From positions 1 to 20,651 of the forward strand of contig JADNYV010000596.1 of assembly GCA_015501055.1 (NCBI GenBank): 20,651 nt of DNA, given 5' to 3'. Under the pieces are notes generated by a model. The model was not told the origin of the DNA, ran no database searches, and was given only the letters and a program-made list of their open reading frames with translations. The first letter of the stretch is position 1. Every line of letters begins with the position of its first letter. The stretch is from Mucidula mucida (Eukaryota > Basidiomycota > Agaricomycetes > Agaricales > Physalacriaceae). Positions 1 through 8,822 of the stretch are shown here, piece by piece. The position numbers and the translations under genes are program-made.

Positions 1-843
1 CCCCTTCTCTTTCGACCAATTAACGAGCATTGATTGAACTCGCGAATCAATGAAGTCCCTGCAATACTCACACCCGACTCCAGACTCCACTACATTTCTG
101 TAGGTGGCATCGATCTTTGCGCACGAAAGAGCTGAATTGAACGTCAGAGAGTATCACTACTAGAATGAATGGCACTTACTGGGATGCGCCTTGAACACCA
201 GCGAAGCCGTGGCCGTCTTCCATGCTCTGATTGTCTTCAACTGCATGACTTGCGTACACTCTTCAATAGGCGAGTGCATCTGAAGCGGCTCAAGGAGGAT
301 TTTTGTCAAGGCTCGTGTACGGCGATACTGGAGCTGGAACAATCTCCTGAGATACTGTGTTCCAATGGCGCGCGCAAAGTTATCCGATATGAATTTGGGC
401 ACGAACGATATCATGTATTCCGATGGACCCCACTGCGAGGTCCTCTAAGCCAAGTTTGGCAGCAATGTATACACCAGAAGTGGTGCGGAAGCGTTGTAGC
501 TAGAGACGGCGGCGTAGAGATGCGTGCCCGCTTCAAGACAGCGGTGGGGCTCGAGCCCGTATGTGGTGAAACTCCGTACTGAGGCGATGAGGTTGCTCAG
601 GGCAGGGCGGGACTCGAAGGGCATCTCGTACACGGTATGCAGGATGACGCTGAGGATTGTGGACTCTTCGGGCACGTAGGCGAAGGAGGGATTTCTGAGA
701 AGGAGATTGAACATGTTACGGGATCCGCGCCGTAAAACGTGTCGATGGACGTGATAGAGCACGTTGTCAGAAGAAATCAGGCGAAGTTGGACCGAAGTGC
801 TGTGTAGCAGAAATTGTAGTGGAATTCGGGAGACTCGAGACAT
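1..843 (-). pseudogene. BTB/POZ-like domain protein, partial, two frame breaks
   Basis: The minus strand carries a protein of the BTB/POZ-like family that is multi-copy in mushroom genomes; its cellular role is not known from sequence. An open stretch at 843-445 holds the BTB-like part (SSDNVLYHVHR, then PEEST..SVILHTVYEMPFES and the TYGLEPHRC region). A second stretch at 414-160 holds the family's C-terminal helix (RAIGTQYLRRLFQLQYRRT). Between them the frame shifts and shifts back (near 455 and near 425), which reads as one lost and one gained base. An intron with a GTAAGT donor follows (179-132, 48 bp). The last exon (131-1) contains C-E-Y-C-R-D and VNWSKEK, the usual Cys-x-x-Cys tail, and runs off the window. 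The start is taken as the ATG at 843. Family assignment is from remembered motif patterns; it is either a recent pseudogene or a gene with two sequence errors. Confidence 0.55.
132..179 (-). other. Spliceosomal intron in the BTB/POZ-like gene
   Basis: A GTAAGT donor, a CTGAC branch-like site and a TTCAG acceptor enclose 48 bp. Removing it joins the helical C-terminal region to the Cys-x-x-Cys tail in frame. Confidence 0.6.
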
Positions 844-1856
844 TCCGTGTCGTTGAAGGAAGTCAAGTCATGATGCTGGGTGCATGTAGTAGTAAGTTGC
901 CGGGTCGTCGGACTCGTAGATTGATTACCTCTGGATCGGGGCTCGACAAAGTGCTACGGCTACTTTGTGGCGTCGGGGGTCGCGAGTCAGTATTCTGGGC
1001 ATTGTTCAGCGCGGAATATCATGGCTTGTAAAAGGGTACATACGGCAAAACTAGATTCCAAGGCTGCATCCTCAGGCTGGGCGTTGACATTGAAAAATAA
1101 ATATTCACCGTTATCGCTTGAGGACATGTCGAGGACAGACGAACTTGCTTTGCAAAACGAGAATAAGGTTGAAAGCCTTATATACAGGAAAAACCAGGCC
1201 TTCAACTGACGTGCTTAGTTGATCTTGTGAAAGGATACGCACTTCCATCAGCAAGACTTTCAGGCTGGATGACGCGCAGAACTTACCGTGAAAATACCGT
1301 ATATGGACTCGTGTCAACTGTGCCATCATTGAGCATGTCATTTGGGAGCCTCGTGTGGGTCTGGCTCGGTCTTCTAGCCTAATGGATCAGAGTGGGCGTT
1401 AGAGCACCTGCGCTGCCGATTATCGTTGGACTCATTTGAAGTCCGAAGATAGGCAGATAACTTATTCCTGCACACTAGATTCTGGGATCCGTGTACTGAT
1501 AGCAGATGACGCCGGGAAGCCGATAGATGCTCTGAGAGAGAATCTTGGGAGGGTACACGTGCTATACGGGCGACAAGCGAATTTGTCGCTAAAGTTGCTG
1601 TCGTGATCGTACGAATGCTTCGAGCCTATGGTGGTGGTATTAATATCGCTTCGCATCAGAGGACGACTTGATTCAATTGCTAAGACAATGTTTGTTACTA
1701 CTTGTCAGAGAATGCTTGCTTAACTCGCCACCTAGAATATGATCACCGACTCGCTGCTGATCGACCTTGAACGCTTTGAGCTTGAACAGTGGTGGTGCAT
1801 CTATGAGAGCGAGGTAGCTTCGATGTAGGACGTGTGACAGTGCACTGCTACCGTGT
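844..1856. other. Intergenic stretch, no recognisable gene
   Basis: This kilobase lies between the start of the BTB-like gene and the stop of the aldo-keto reductase, both on the minus strand. Only short unsupported open frames occur on either strand and none matches a family I know. A TATATAAG sequence on the minus strand at 1184-1177 is a possible core promoter for the BTB-like gene, but it is about 335 bp from its ATG, so this is weak. Confidence 0.4.
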
Positions 1857-2387
1857 CTACCGTGGGACGCGCACGGCAAATTCTATCACCTGCATTGGTT
1901 TGTAGGGTTCCTCCAGATATTTGATCTCCTCCTCTGTCAAGGTTATGTCAACAGCAGCTAAGATTATATCAGCCTCATATCCGTTCGTATGAAAGCCACC
2001 CACCAATCAACTGGCTCAGGTTCTCGAGGGAGGTGGATCCAATAATTGGAGCGGTGACGCCCTCCTTGCTCATCGACCATGCCACCGCAACCTGAGCCAT
2101 CGTGATGCCTTTCTTTTTTGCGACCTCTTCCACTCTACAAGACGAGATGAGTGCCGGGACGAAGGAACGAAGAAGAAGGTTTGTTCACCGATTGACGATG
2201 TCATTAGTGGCGGGGCTCGTGAAGTACACGTTTGCAAGTCTACAGGACTTGATTTCAGCCACAACCGAGTGTGGTGGAAAGCAGCTCACGGGTCACTGGT
2301 TGTCCTTCCACTCCCGCGTTCCCCCACGGGCCGAGTGACCACGCCGCGCGCCAGTGGAGACCAGGGAATGGCGCCAACGCCAAAGTG

Positions 2388-2435
2388 CTGCAACGCCGTA
2401 TGAGCGTCCAAAGAGGGAGGCAGAGAAAGTTTTAC
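2388..2435 (-). other. Intron of the aldo-keto reductase between the FPTLK and HFGVG exons
   Basis: GTAAAA donor and TTGCAG acceptor, 48 bp. Downstream introns of the same gene lie at 2289-2240 (50 bp, GTGAGC donor), 2188-2135 (54 bp) and 2003-1958 (46 bp); all keep the frame. Confidence 0.7.
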
Positions 2436-2958
2436 CTTGAGTGTAGGGAACATCTCCCGCTCTTCCTCGCGGTAAACCAAATTATAGTGATTCTGCATCG
2501 AAATGAAGGGGTGAGGTTATGCTCAAGGGCGTAGTCTGCACGTCATGCGTTTAATATACAGATATGCCATAGTAGCATTGATAGTACAGTGACGGCCAAA
2601 ATATAGCGACCGCCTTGATGATTGCCGTTTTGAGCCGGGTAGCGGCCATAGCCACTCAGATCTTTTTGTGTATGTTGAGTACCATTAATTGAGAGCTCAT
2701 TTGTACACATGAAGCCATGCAAGCTCTATGAAGAGCACAAGAAAAATGAGATTCAAAAGGGGGTCAAAAATTAGAAATTGCTGTGGTGATGTAAGAGGAA
2801 ATCTGAGACCAGAGCAGAAAGAGCTCGTAAATGCAAGCCTGATGGACCCAAGAATCATGCAAATCCGTTCAGAAATGGGCGCACTACGTGGCGCGGAAGT
2901 TGGCCATTTTGATCAATCCTGTCAAAATGATGACTTCCGAACAGCCGTTCGAGTAAAC

Positions 2959-3005
2959 CTGTTTTGGTCAATGAGCAAGACTTTGTGAAAGTTTAGAGAA
3001 CCTAC
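2959..3005 (-). other. Intron 2 of the aldo-keto reductase
   Basis: GTAGGT donor, TTGAC branch-like site and AACAG acceptor, 47 bp. Splicing joins FDTAD to VYSNG, restoring the family's active-site loop. Confidence 0.7.
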
Positions 3006-3166
3006 ATCGGCGGTATCAAACGTGTTGATTCCAGCGTCGTATGCAGCCTTGATGTGTTTGAATCCTTCTTCTTCGGGAAGAATCCATGATTGGTATCCTG
3101 GGTTACCATAGGACATACATCCAAGAATGAGCTTTGATACTTTCAGGCCAGAGCTACCAAGGCGGA

Positions 3167-3217
3167 CTAGTAAGGCGAGGAGAGTGAGGATGAGCGACAG
3201 AGCTGCAAGATGCGCAC
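3167..3217 (-). other. Intron 1 of the aldo-keto reductase
   Basis: GT at 3217-3216 and AG at 3168-3167 bound 51 bp. Removing it joins MKY directly to VRLGSSGLKVSK, the standard start of this family. Read through, the intron encodes a leucine-rich stretch (LSLILTLLALL) that imitates a membrane helix. Confidence 0.75.
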
Positions 3218-3390
3218 CATATTTCATAGTAGTCACACGTTCAGGAGACTTGCCAGCGTTGGGATTAGCTGCACTAGCGAGTGTCTTGTTGTTGAAGTTC
3301 ATTTTTGTGAGATGACGACTTCAATCTTCTACAGAGAGTTATATGCCATAGTACATGTTTCCTATTTGAGCGGGCCTAGGACCAAGCGCG

Positions 3391-3404
3391 GGATAATTAT
3401 AAAC
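3391..3404 (-). promoter_or_regulatory. TATA-like element upstream of the aldo-keto reductase
   Basis: The minus strand reads TTTATAATTATCC about 90-100 bp before the ATG at 3302. Position and sequence suit a fungal core promoter; no transcript evidence is available. Confidence 0.3.
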
Positions 3405-4217
3405 ACGGCAGGAACGTGCGTGTATCGTCAAGCCGTCCGTTTATCATTATGACTTGGGCGGAGCGCAGGGAGCCGTGACATCGAGTAGCGCAAGTCATCT
3501 TCTGAAGTACTGTATTCATCAGGTAAGAGTCCAGTTATCCTAGTGTACAAGACAATGGACCGTTGGAGGAAGCCTGGAGGAAGCCTTCCTGAATAGGACA
3601 GCCTCCCGTCGATCCGGGCCGGCGGCACAGTAGCCGCGGAAGCAAACAAAAAATTCGTCCATCATTGCTTCACAGATTCCTTTTCTGGTGCCAGCACTTA
3701 AAGCCATCTACACCATGGCTCAAATTGTTCGACCGGACTACTTGTCCTCTTCATACTCAGGCTGTGCCGCAATTGCGGATCGTCGGCAGAGACTGACTCA
3801 ATGAACAGTTAGCTCCTTGCGCTTCCGGAAGAGGACAGACCTGGACAGACGTTGGTTATAAAGGGCGTTAGTGGATGTCAGTAGATCTTGGTCCTTTTTT
3901 TTTTTTTTTTGAGAACTTACGCTCTGTGTTTCTAGATCCACGCGCGGTGCATGACAGTTTTTGTCTAGTTTATGCCAAAGAATACTTTCAGAGGTATTGG
4001 CCCTTCGCGCGCCCATTGGCGAAACAATCTCTATCTTTCTATTTACGGGCTTGAGCCACGAATTACTTCCGGGTTTCAAAACAGTTGATGCCCTCCAAAG
4101 TAATGTATGTACTTCGTCGGCATCCCGCTAAAACGTGACCTCTGGTCAACCTGGACCTGTTCTCTGGGGTAAGCTATTCCTCGTCTGAGGCCTGATGATT
4201 GACTGACTTCCTAGCAG
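3405..4217. other. Intergenic stretch with an isolated start context and a T16 tract
   Basis: No protein family is recognised. An ATG in a strong context (CTACACCATGGCT) at 3715 opens 29 codons on the plus strand and could be the first exon of the unknown spliced gene downstream, but I cannot connect them. A run of 16 T lies at 3895-3910. A good intron-like segment on the plus strand begins with GTAAGC near 4169 and ends with CTAGCAG at 4217, just before the exon at 4218. A small duplication of GGAGGAAGCCT occurs near 3566-3588. Confidence 0.35.
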
Positions 4218-4973
4218 GGCCAGTCGATAAACCACACGACATGTCTTGAGATCAATAGGAGCTTAGCAGAATCCTTCTTATATTGGGACAGAACGCAGGA
4301 AGCGTTGACTCCTTCTTGCCCTCTGACCTCCACTGCTACCATTACCAATTTCACTTTCTCGCTGCATCGCCTGATTCCTGGGAAATCCAGTACATCGATC
4401 AGTGAAGGACTTGTCGAAGAGACTGAAGAGTTGGGCATTGTGAGCTGGCTCCTTTTATCGACTACGTCGATTCTGACACACGCAGCCCACACCTACTACA
4501 CTCCAGGATGATTCTTATCCATGCCAGCCTCAGGCCTTCAATGCGGGCATACCGCAGCATTCGCCCCTGACCTTCTGGAGCTATCCCTCTCTGCACTGCT
4601 CAAGGGCTCACCGTCTTACGGAGGCCCGCAGACTGCTGTCTGCATGCTGCAGTGACCGCTTCAATCAAGGTTGCAGTCGTTGAAATTATGAACCAATCCC
4701 AATGGGAATCGAGGTACGAATGCCTGAGGCTGACGCCGATGCTCCCGCTAACGTTGACCTTCAGATCCTCCTCCTACCCCGACTATTTCTCTCACGCCAC
4801 CAACACCCAAGAAGAGACAGCCTAAGGCTGACTTTAGATTGTTTACTCCTCTCCAGAGCATCGCCAGCGCTCCTGGGACATTGAGGCCCAACGGTAAATG
4901 GCATGGCAGGAAGCATACCTCCAGCCGACGAGCGCTCGATAAAGAGAATCTCGCACCAGCGAGCGACTGCTAG
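4218..4973 (+). CDS. Unrecognised spliced gene, C-terminal ~204 residues, KEN-box-like tail
   Basis: Three exons on the plus strand agree in phase across two candidate introns. Exon 4218-4439 is 74 codons and rich in Ser/Thr. Intron 4440-4485 (46 bp) has a GTGAGC donor, CTGAC branch-like site and GCAG acceptor. Exon 4486-4669 is 61 codons plus one base. Intron 4670-4764 is 95 bp, with a weak GTTGCA donor but a CTAAC branch site 12 bp before its CAG. Exon 4765-4973 gives a Pro/Thr-rich stretch, TPKKRQPKADFRLFTPLQSI, and ends with ALDKENLAPASDC and a TAG stop. KEN followed by a nearby Pro resembles the APC/C degron of cell-cycle proteins, but I do not recognise the family. The N-terminus is not found. 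Overlapping open frames on both strands make this a tentative model. Confidence 0.3.
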
Positions 4974-5639
4974 CCGCACACTGAAGACAAGAGAGGAGCG
5001 GCTGAAGACATACACGCCGCCTGCGCGTCTCCTTGGTCTACGCCAAGGTCAAGAAAATACTTCCCGATACCCGATATCACATAGATTTTAGACTGCTCGT
5101 AGGTTCCCAAACTGATATACCCTCCTACTATACTGTCCTACTCTTCTACGATGCGCTCATTTTTCCGCTATAGTTCTATAACGTATTACTTATACCCTAC
5201 TCTACAGCTTGCTAATATCTGTAGTCCACCGTTCGCGCGGTGTTGAAGCAGATTCTCCCTTTCAATTACCTATATCCTGCTTTACGCTCTCTTCCCTTGC
5301 TACCATGTGTCGTCGTCCACTGTTCGCGCGGTATTGAAGCAGATGTGTTTTTCTCATTCGGTATTCCTCGTATCTTCCTTGTCTCTAATTTCACATGTAT
5401 TACTTTATCAATCCATAGTCTACTGCTCGCCCGGTGTTGAAATGGAATTTCGTTTCGAGGTCGTTCATGATGATGCGCAACGACAGATCTCATCAATTAT
5501 AATCTTCGCGATGCATCTCACGCTGGTCGGGACGAAAACGGTGATTTCTGCTAGAGCAGAAGCCCATGTGGCGTCTTCCATCCAAGGACAGTACTGTGTT
5601 GCAATCGGTGTCAATTCTTGAGTTCACGTCAATCGCGTG
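4974..5639. other. Non-coding stretch holding a three-copy ~30-bp repeat
   Basis: After the tentative gene the plus strand becomes pyrimidine-rich (many CTACTCTT- and TTCCTTGT-like runs) with three copies of a GTCCAC...TTGAAGCAGAT sequence. Short open frames on both strands have no recognisable content. Confidence 0.4.
5224..5446. repeat. Three spaced copies of a ~30-bp sequence
   Basis: Copies lie at 5224-5253, 5315-5344 and 5418-5446. Copies 1 and 2 share GTTCGCGCGGT plus TTGAAGCAGAT and differ at only two of 30 positions; copy 3 is more diverged (GCTCGCCCGGTGTTGAA). Start-to-start distances are 91 and 103 bp and the spacers are all pyrimidine-rich. This looks like an old tandem duplication of a ~90-100 bp unit in which the 30-bp core is best conserved. 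Confidence 0.55.
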
Positions 5640-5872
5640 GCAAGCATCGTGATCGGCGCATGTAAGTTAAAGTAGTGGCCGAAAAGGGTCATTCGCAGCT
5701 TCCCACGTTGTGAGAACGTTTATCGCTTCCAGTATCTCCACCCTATGTATCGCGACTCGCAATCAAGAAGCTCGAGCTTCACGAGACAAAGCTGACTTTT
5801 ATGATTGTCTTGATTTTTATGATTGTCGGCGAAATCTACGGGAAGGCTGATCTACTAAATCTTGCGGCCGGT
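5640..5872 (-). pseudogene. Possible decayed C-terminal half of the RecQ-type helicase
   Basis: Directly left of the gypsy element the minus strand reads G-R-K where the helicase family has R-K before its second RecA-like domain. About 57 codons further it reads K-L-R-M followed by T-L-F-G-H-Y-F-N, resembling the family's R-M-Y-N-S-L-N region, and then A-P-I-T-M-L-A-T, resembling motif V. Stops and frame changes interrupt all of it. Order and orientation match the helicase fragment on the other side of the element. Each match alone is weak; together they suggest that the gypsy element sits inside this gene. Confidence 0.3.
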
Positions 5873-6398
5873 TGTTATGAATTGCCATATTTTCACATTT
5901 TCACATCTTATCATATCTTATCGGGGCCTTGTCTTATCAACCAACGGACTGTTTCATCATCTGTTTCATTACCGATCATACTCCTTTTCATTACCGAAGC
6001 CGTACTCATGTCGGACACACGCCCAACACATGGATGACATCATACATGCCGATACCTCATGAACTTCCTATTGTATACACACCACCAACACTCGTAGCAC
6101 ACATGGTTGTTTCAGTATTATTACTTACATGCAGTTACCACTCGTATTTAATGGTTTCACGGACTAGTAGCATACAACACTGGGTCAAGGGCGTGGAGTT
6201 AACCCTAGCGGAAACACGTATGGACAAGGAGTTCCAAACACAGACTTATAGTATATAACAGTAGTGTAGCATCATTGTACTTTAGTTCCGATCTGTTTAT
6301 ACACCTGGCCTAGCCTAGTTCTACGAACACAACACTTTCTTCCTTAGTTCTTGCTGTGGTACCTGGTTTAGTCTTGTGGCTATAGTCAGTCGCTAACA
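5873..6398 (+). repeat. 5' LTR of the gypsy element
   Basis: 526 bp from TGTTATGAAT to CGCTAACA, matching 11812-12340. U3 contains the TATA box at 6252. With initiation predicted at 6284, U3 is about 411 bp and R-U5 about 115 bp. Confidence 0.95.
6252..6258 (+). promoter_or_regulatory. TATA box of the gypsy 5' LTR
   Basis: TATATAA, conserved in the 3' LTR at 12192-12198. It lies 32 bp upstream of AGTTCCGATCT, whose complement is the primer-binding site, which supports initiation at 6284. Confidence 0.7.
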
Positions 6399-6400
6399 GA

Positions 6401-6411
6401 AGATCAGAACT
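6401..6411 (+). other. Primer-binding site of the gypsy element, self-priming type
   Basis: AGATCAGAACT lies two bases after the 5' LTR. It does not begin with the TGG expected for pairing to a tRNA 3' end. It is complementary at 10 of 11 positions to AGTTCCGATCT at 6284-6294 (and 12225-12235), the predicted first 11 nt of the RNA. Tf1/sushi elements prime reverse transcription in this way, with an 11-nt RNA 5' end folded onto the primer-binding site. Confidence 0.6.
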
Positions 6412-6993
6412 ACTTTCTACCACCTACCACACATCCCTGATCGTCGATCAGCACTTCGCTGTTTGATCATTGCACATTCCCCCATCCCCTTTCCTGTTTA
6501 CAGATGACGGAATCCTAATCCTAGCGCACGTCCGCATACATGTGTATTGGTCCCAGTAGCGCCGGCTAACAGTTAGAGATAACTGCCTCGGGTGCTGGAA
6601 GTAGCCGCTCTCACGAGAACGAACTTTTGGCAGTTGCACTTCAGTGGGCGCTGTTTACGGGTCAACCCCCGTTCCCGGAAAACTTCGGCTTACCTCACAC
6701 CAGAGGGACGTCGGCGGGCAATTACGAACTTGTGACGAGCTCTTGGTCTCCGTAGATATGTAGTCAGTAGTCAGTAAAATAGTGTAGACAGTTACAATAC
6801 TTACCTACTTTACTTACCTTACGATACACATCATCATTCCCCACCCTACCAAGTCCTGGATTCTATTTCAGATCTAGGCAATTCCCCCTTATTCATCCAA
6901 ACCTCTATTCCCTCACCCGTTTCATCCAAATCCGCATCACCCATATCCCCACTTTCACCCTTTCACTCTCCAATCTCATCACCCCGATTCACC

Positions 6994-7910
6994 ATGTCCA
7001 ACAAAGCACCCAGCCCGTTCATCACACCATCATGTCCGTCACACCAATGTCAAACCCAAAGGTTGATCCCTTGTCAACAAGCCTTATGACTATGACGGGG
7101 ACAAGGCCAAGTACAAGAGCTGGTGGCAATCAATGTTCACATACATCCGCACAAGAAGAACAACCTCACATCTGACTCCGAAAGGATTGATGTTGTTCTC
7201 TCCTATATCCGAGGAGATCATGTGATGCATGGGTCCAGAACTACACGGATCAGAACTTGACGAGGAAGAAGAGGAATGGACAGTCTCTTGGACGGAGTTC
7301 AAGGAGCATTGAAGGAGCGATTTGTGGATACCAACCTCGCGCAGACGCGCAAGACCAGATCAAGCGGTTGCGCCAGGGGCAAGACACCGCTCAAGATTTC
7401 TTCCAGAAGTTTGAGTTCTGCTACCAGGCGGAATATCGAAGGATGACGCATATGTCGTGCAACTTCTCAAGACCAACGTCAACAGAAGATCATTGATCAG
7501 ATCTATGGCAGCCGAGACGGGTTGCCAGAGAAGTACAAGGATTGGAAGGCACAGATCATTCAGATCGATCAGCTGTGGAGAAGGGGACAGCGAGCAAGAG
7601 GTCCGGCATGCAGTCCCGGCCCCAAGCTCGCAGGCGGCTACATCGAGAGCCAATCCTACGAACCCACCCCCGACGCCGATCACGCAACGAGATGCCACCG
7701 GTGTTACCTATGGAGGAGCCGGCAGGCCGATAAATATTGACAATGCACGTCAAAGAGGACTTTGCTTCAGCTGTGGCGAACACGGCCACGTCAGCAGGTT
7801 CTGTCCGAAGAAGGGTCGACCCCAGACGATTCGGGGCTATGGACCGAAATGAACGACGAGGAGAAGAAGAAGTTGGCTGAAGAGTTGGGTTTTGCGAAGC
7901 TCCCGCAGTA
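6994..7910 (+). pseudogene. gag: gypsy gag remnant with CCHC zinc knuckle
   Basis: Structural capsid/nucleocapsid gene of the gypsy element. An ATG at 6994 follows a pyrimidine-rich leader, but the frame stops after about 30 codons. Pieces typical of gag follow in different frames: KPYDYDGDKAKYKSWWQ (from about 7078), EEWTVSWTEFKEH (about 7275), and IKRLRQGQDTAQDFFQKFEF (about 7354-7413). The nucleocapsid knuckle C-x2-C-x4-H-x4-C is intact at 7763-7804 (CFSCGEHGHVSRFC) inside an open stretch at 7457-7852. At least four frame changes are needed, so no full-length Gag can be made. Confidence 0.8.
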
Positions 7911-8024
7911 GACGCAGTCCTGCCGGAGCAGCCATCAAGGGAAGGGTCGTCAGATGCAGAATCTATTTACAGTACGGGTACTGAAACATCTAAAATATCA
8001 TCGACAACTTCAGCAACAAAACCT

Positions 8025-8822
8025 GTGAAAGAAAGATTTGAGCCAAATACGCCCGAGTGGATCGCACAATGGCTAAGAGAGGATGAAGTGTTGAGAGCAG
8101 TGGGAATTTTGAGAGCATGGATGCCGGAGTGGAGAGAGAGAGAAGCGACAGAAGAGAAGGTGATGGTGATCAGAGCGTTGACGAAGGAAGCTGCGGTAGA
8201 AGTTGTAACGGAGTTAAAAAAGTCGAGGAAGTATATCCGGGGAACAATAACCATAGAGAGCGTACACACAGGCTCTGAATGGGAAACGAGTGCCCTTCTC
8301 AATAGTGGAGCAACGGGTTCTTGCGTCAATAAAGAATTTGTCGAGAAGAACGGACTCCCGATCAAGGAGTTACCGGTCAAGCTCCCTGTTTACAATGTGG
8401 ATGGAACCCTAAACAAGGGAGGGGCAATCAAAGGTTTTGTCAAGGTCCGAATGAAGATTGGTGATCACACCAAAAAGATCGAGTTGGCCGTCACCAATCT
8501 TGGCAAAACAAGTATCTTTTTGGGGCTAGATTGGCTACAATATCACAACCCCACGATCAACTGGACGGAATCTACGTTGACTTTTGATCGATGCCCAGAC
8601 CGTTGCGGCTACCTACCCAAGTATGACTCGCCAGAAGATGAAGGAGAAGATGTAGAAGAGAAGCTGGAGGAGGGAGAGCGGTTGTTTTGGATGGACTGGG
8701 ACAACTATCGCAAAAGCGGTGAAAGGCTGAGATCACAACAGCCTTTGTCTGCTGCTGCACCTTACATTGAGGAATTCTCTGATGTATTTAGCAAGGCGGA
8801 CTTTGACAAGCTACCAGAGTGA
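8025..8822 (+). pseudogene. pol: gypsy retropepsin region, catalytic Asp replaced by Asn
   Basis: Open stretch of 265 codons covering the gag-pol linker and aspartic protease. The dimerising active-site loop, normally D-S/T-G-A, reads LLNSGATGSCVN: residue 93 (codon AAT, 8301-8303) is Asn. The second conserved motif, I-F-L-G-L-D-W-L, is present near residues 165-172, and the strand before RT (FDRCPDRCGYL) follows. The stretch ends with EFSDVFSKADFDKLPE, the usual start of RT, where the frame stops. Without the Asp a retropepsin cannot cleave, so this copy depends on others even where the frame is open. Confidence 0.88.

Larger units (their letters stand above)
1857..3302 (-). pseudogene. Aldo-keto reductase (aryl-alcohol dehydrogenase type), multi-exon, central part damaged
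   Basis: NADPH-dependent aldo-keto reductase of the fungal aryl-alcohol dehydrogenase group, expected in the cytosol reducing aldehydes or ketones. Supported exons: 3302-3218 (start ATG at 3302), 3166-3006 (VRLGSSGLKVSK, LGCMSYGNPGYQSW, AYDAGINTFDTAD), exon from 2958 (VYSNG), up to 2436 (MQNHYNLVYREEEREMFPTLK split by its end), 2387-2290 (GVGAIPWSPLARGV), 2239-2189 (FTSPATNDIVNR), 2134-2004 (KKKGITMAQVAVAWSMSKEG, APIIGSTSLENLSQLI), 1957-1857 (TLTEEEIKYLEEPYKP, stop TAG). Introns are 46-54 bp with good borders. The catalytic Asp and Tyr of the FDTAD/VYSNG motif are present, split by an intron. In 2950-2520 only fragments remain, the Lys and His of the tetrad cannot be assigned, and one base is missing before MQNHYN. 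Either a recent pseudogene or a gene with sequence errors. Confidence 0.7.

Noticed and set aside
1462..1656. Short minus-strand open frame between the reductase and the BTB-like gene
   Set aside because: Ser/Thr-rich with no recognisable motif and no good intron borders to extend it.
3895..3910. T16 tract as the poly-A tail of a retroposed SINE or cDNA on the minus strand
   Set aside because: No internal RNA polymerase III boxes, no recognisable source gene and no flanking direct repeats could be found.
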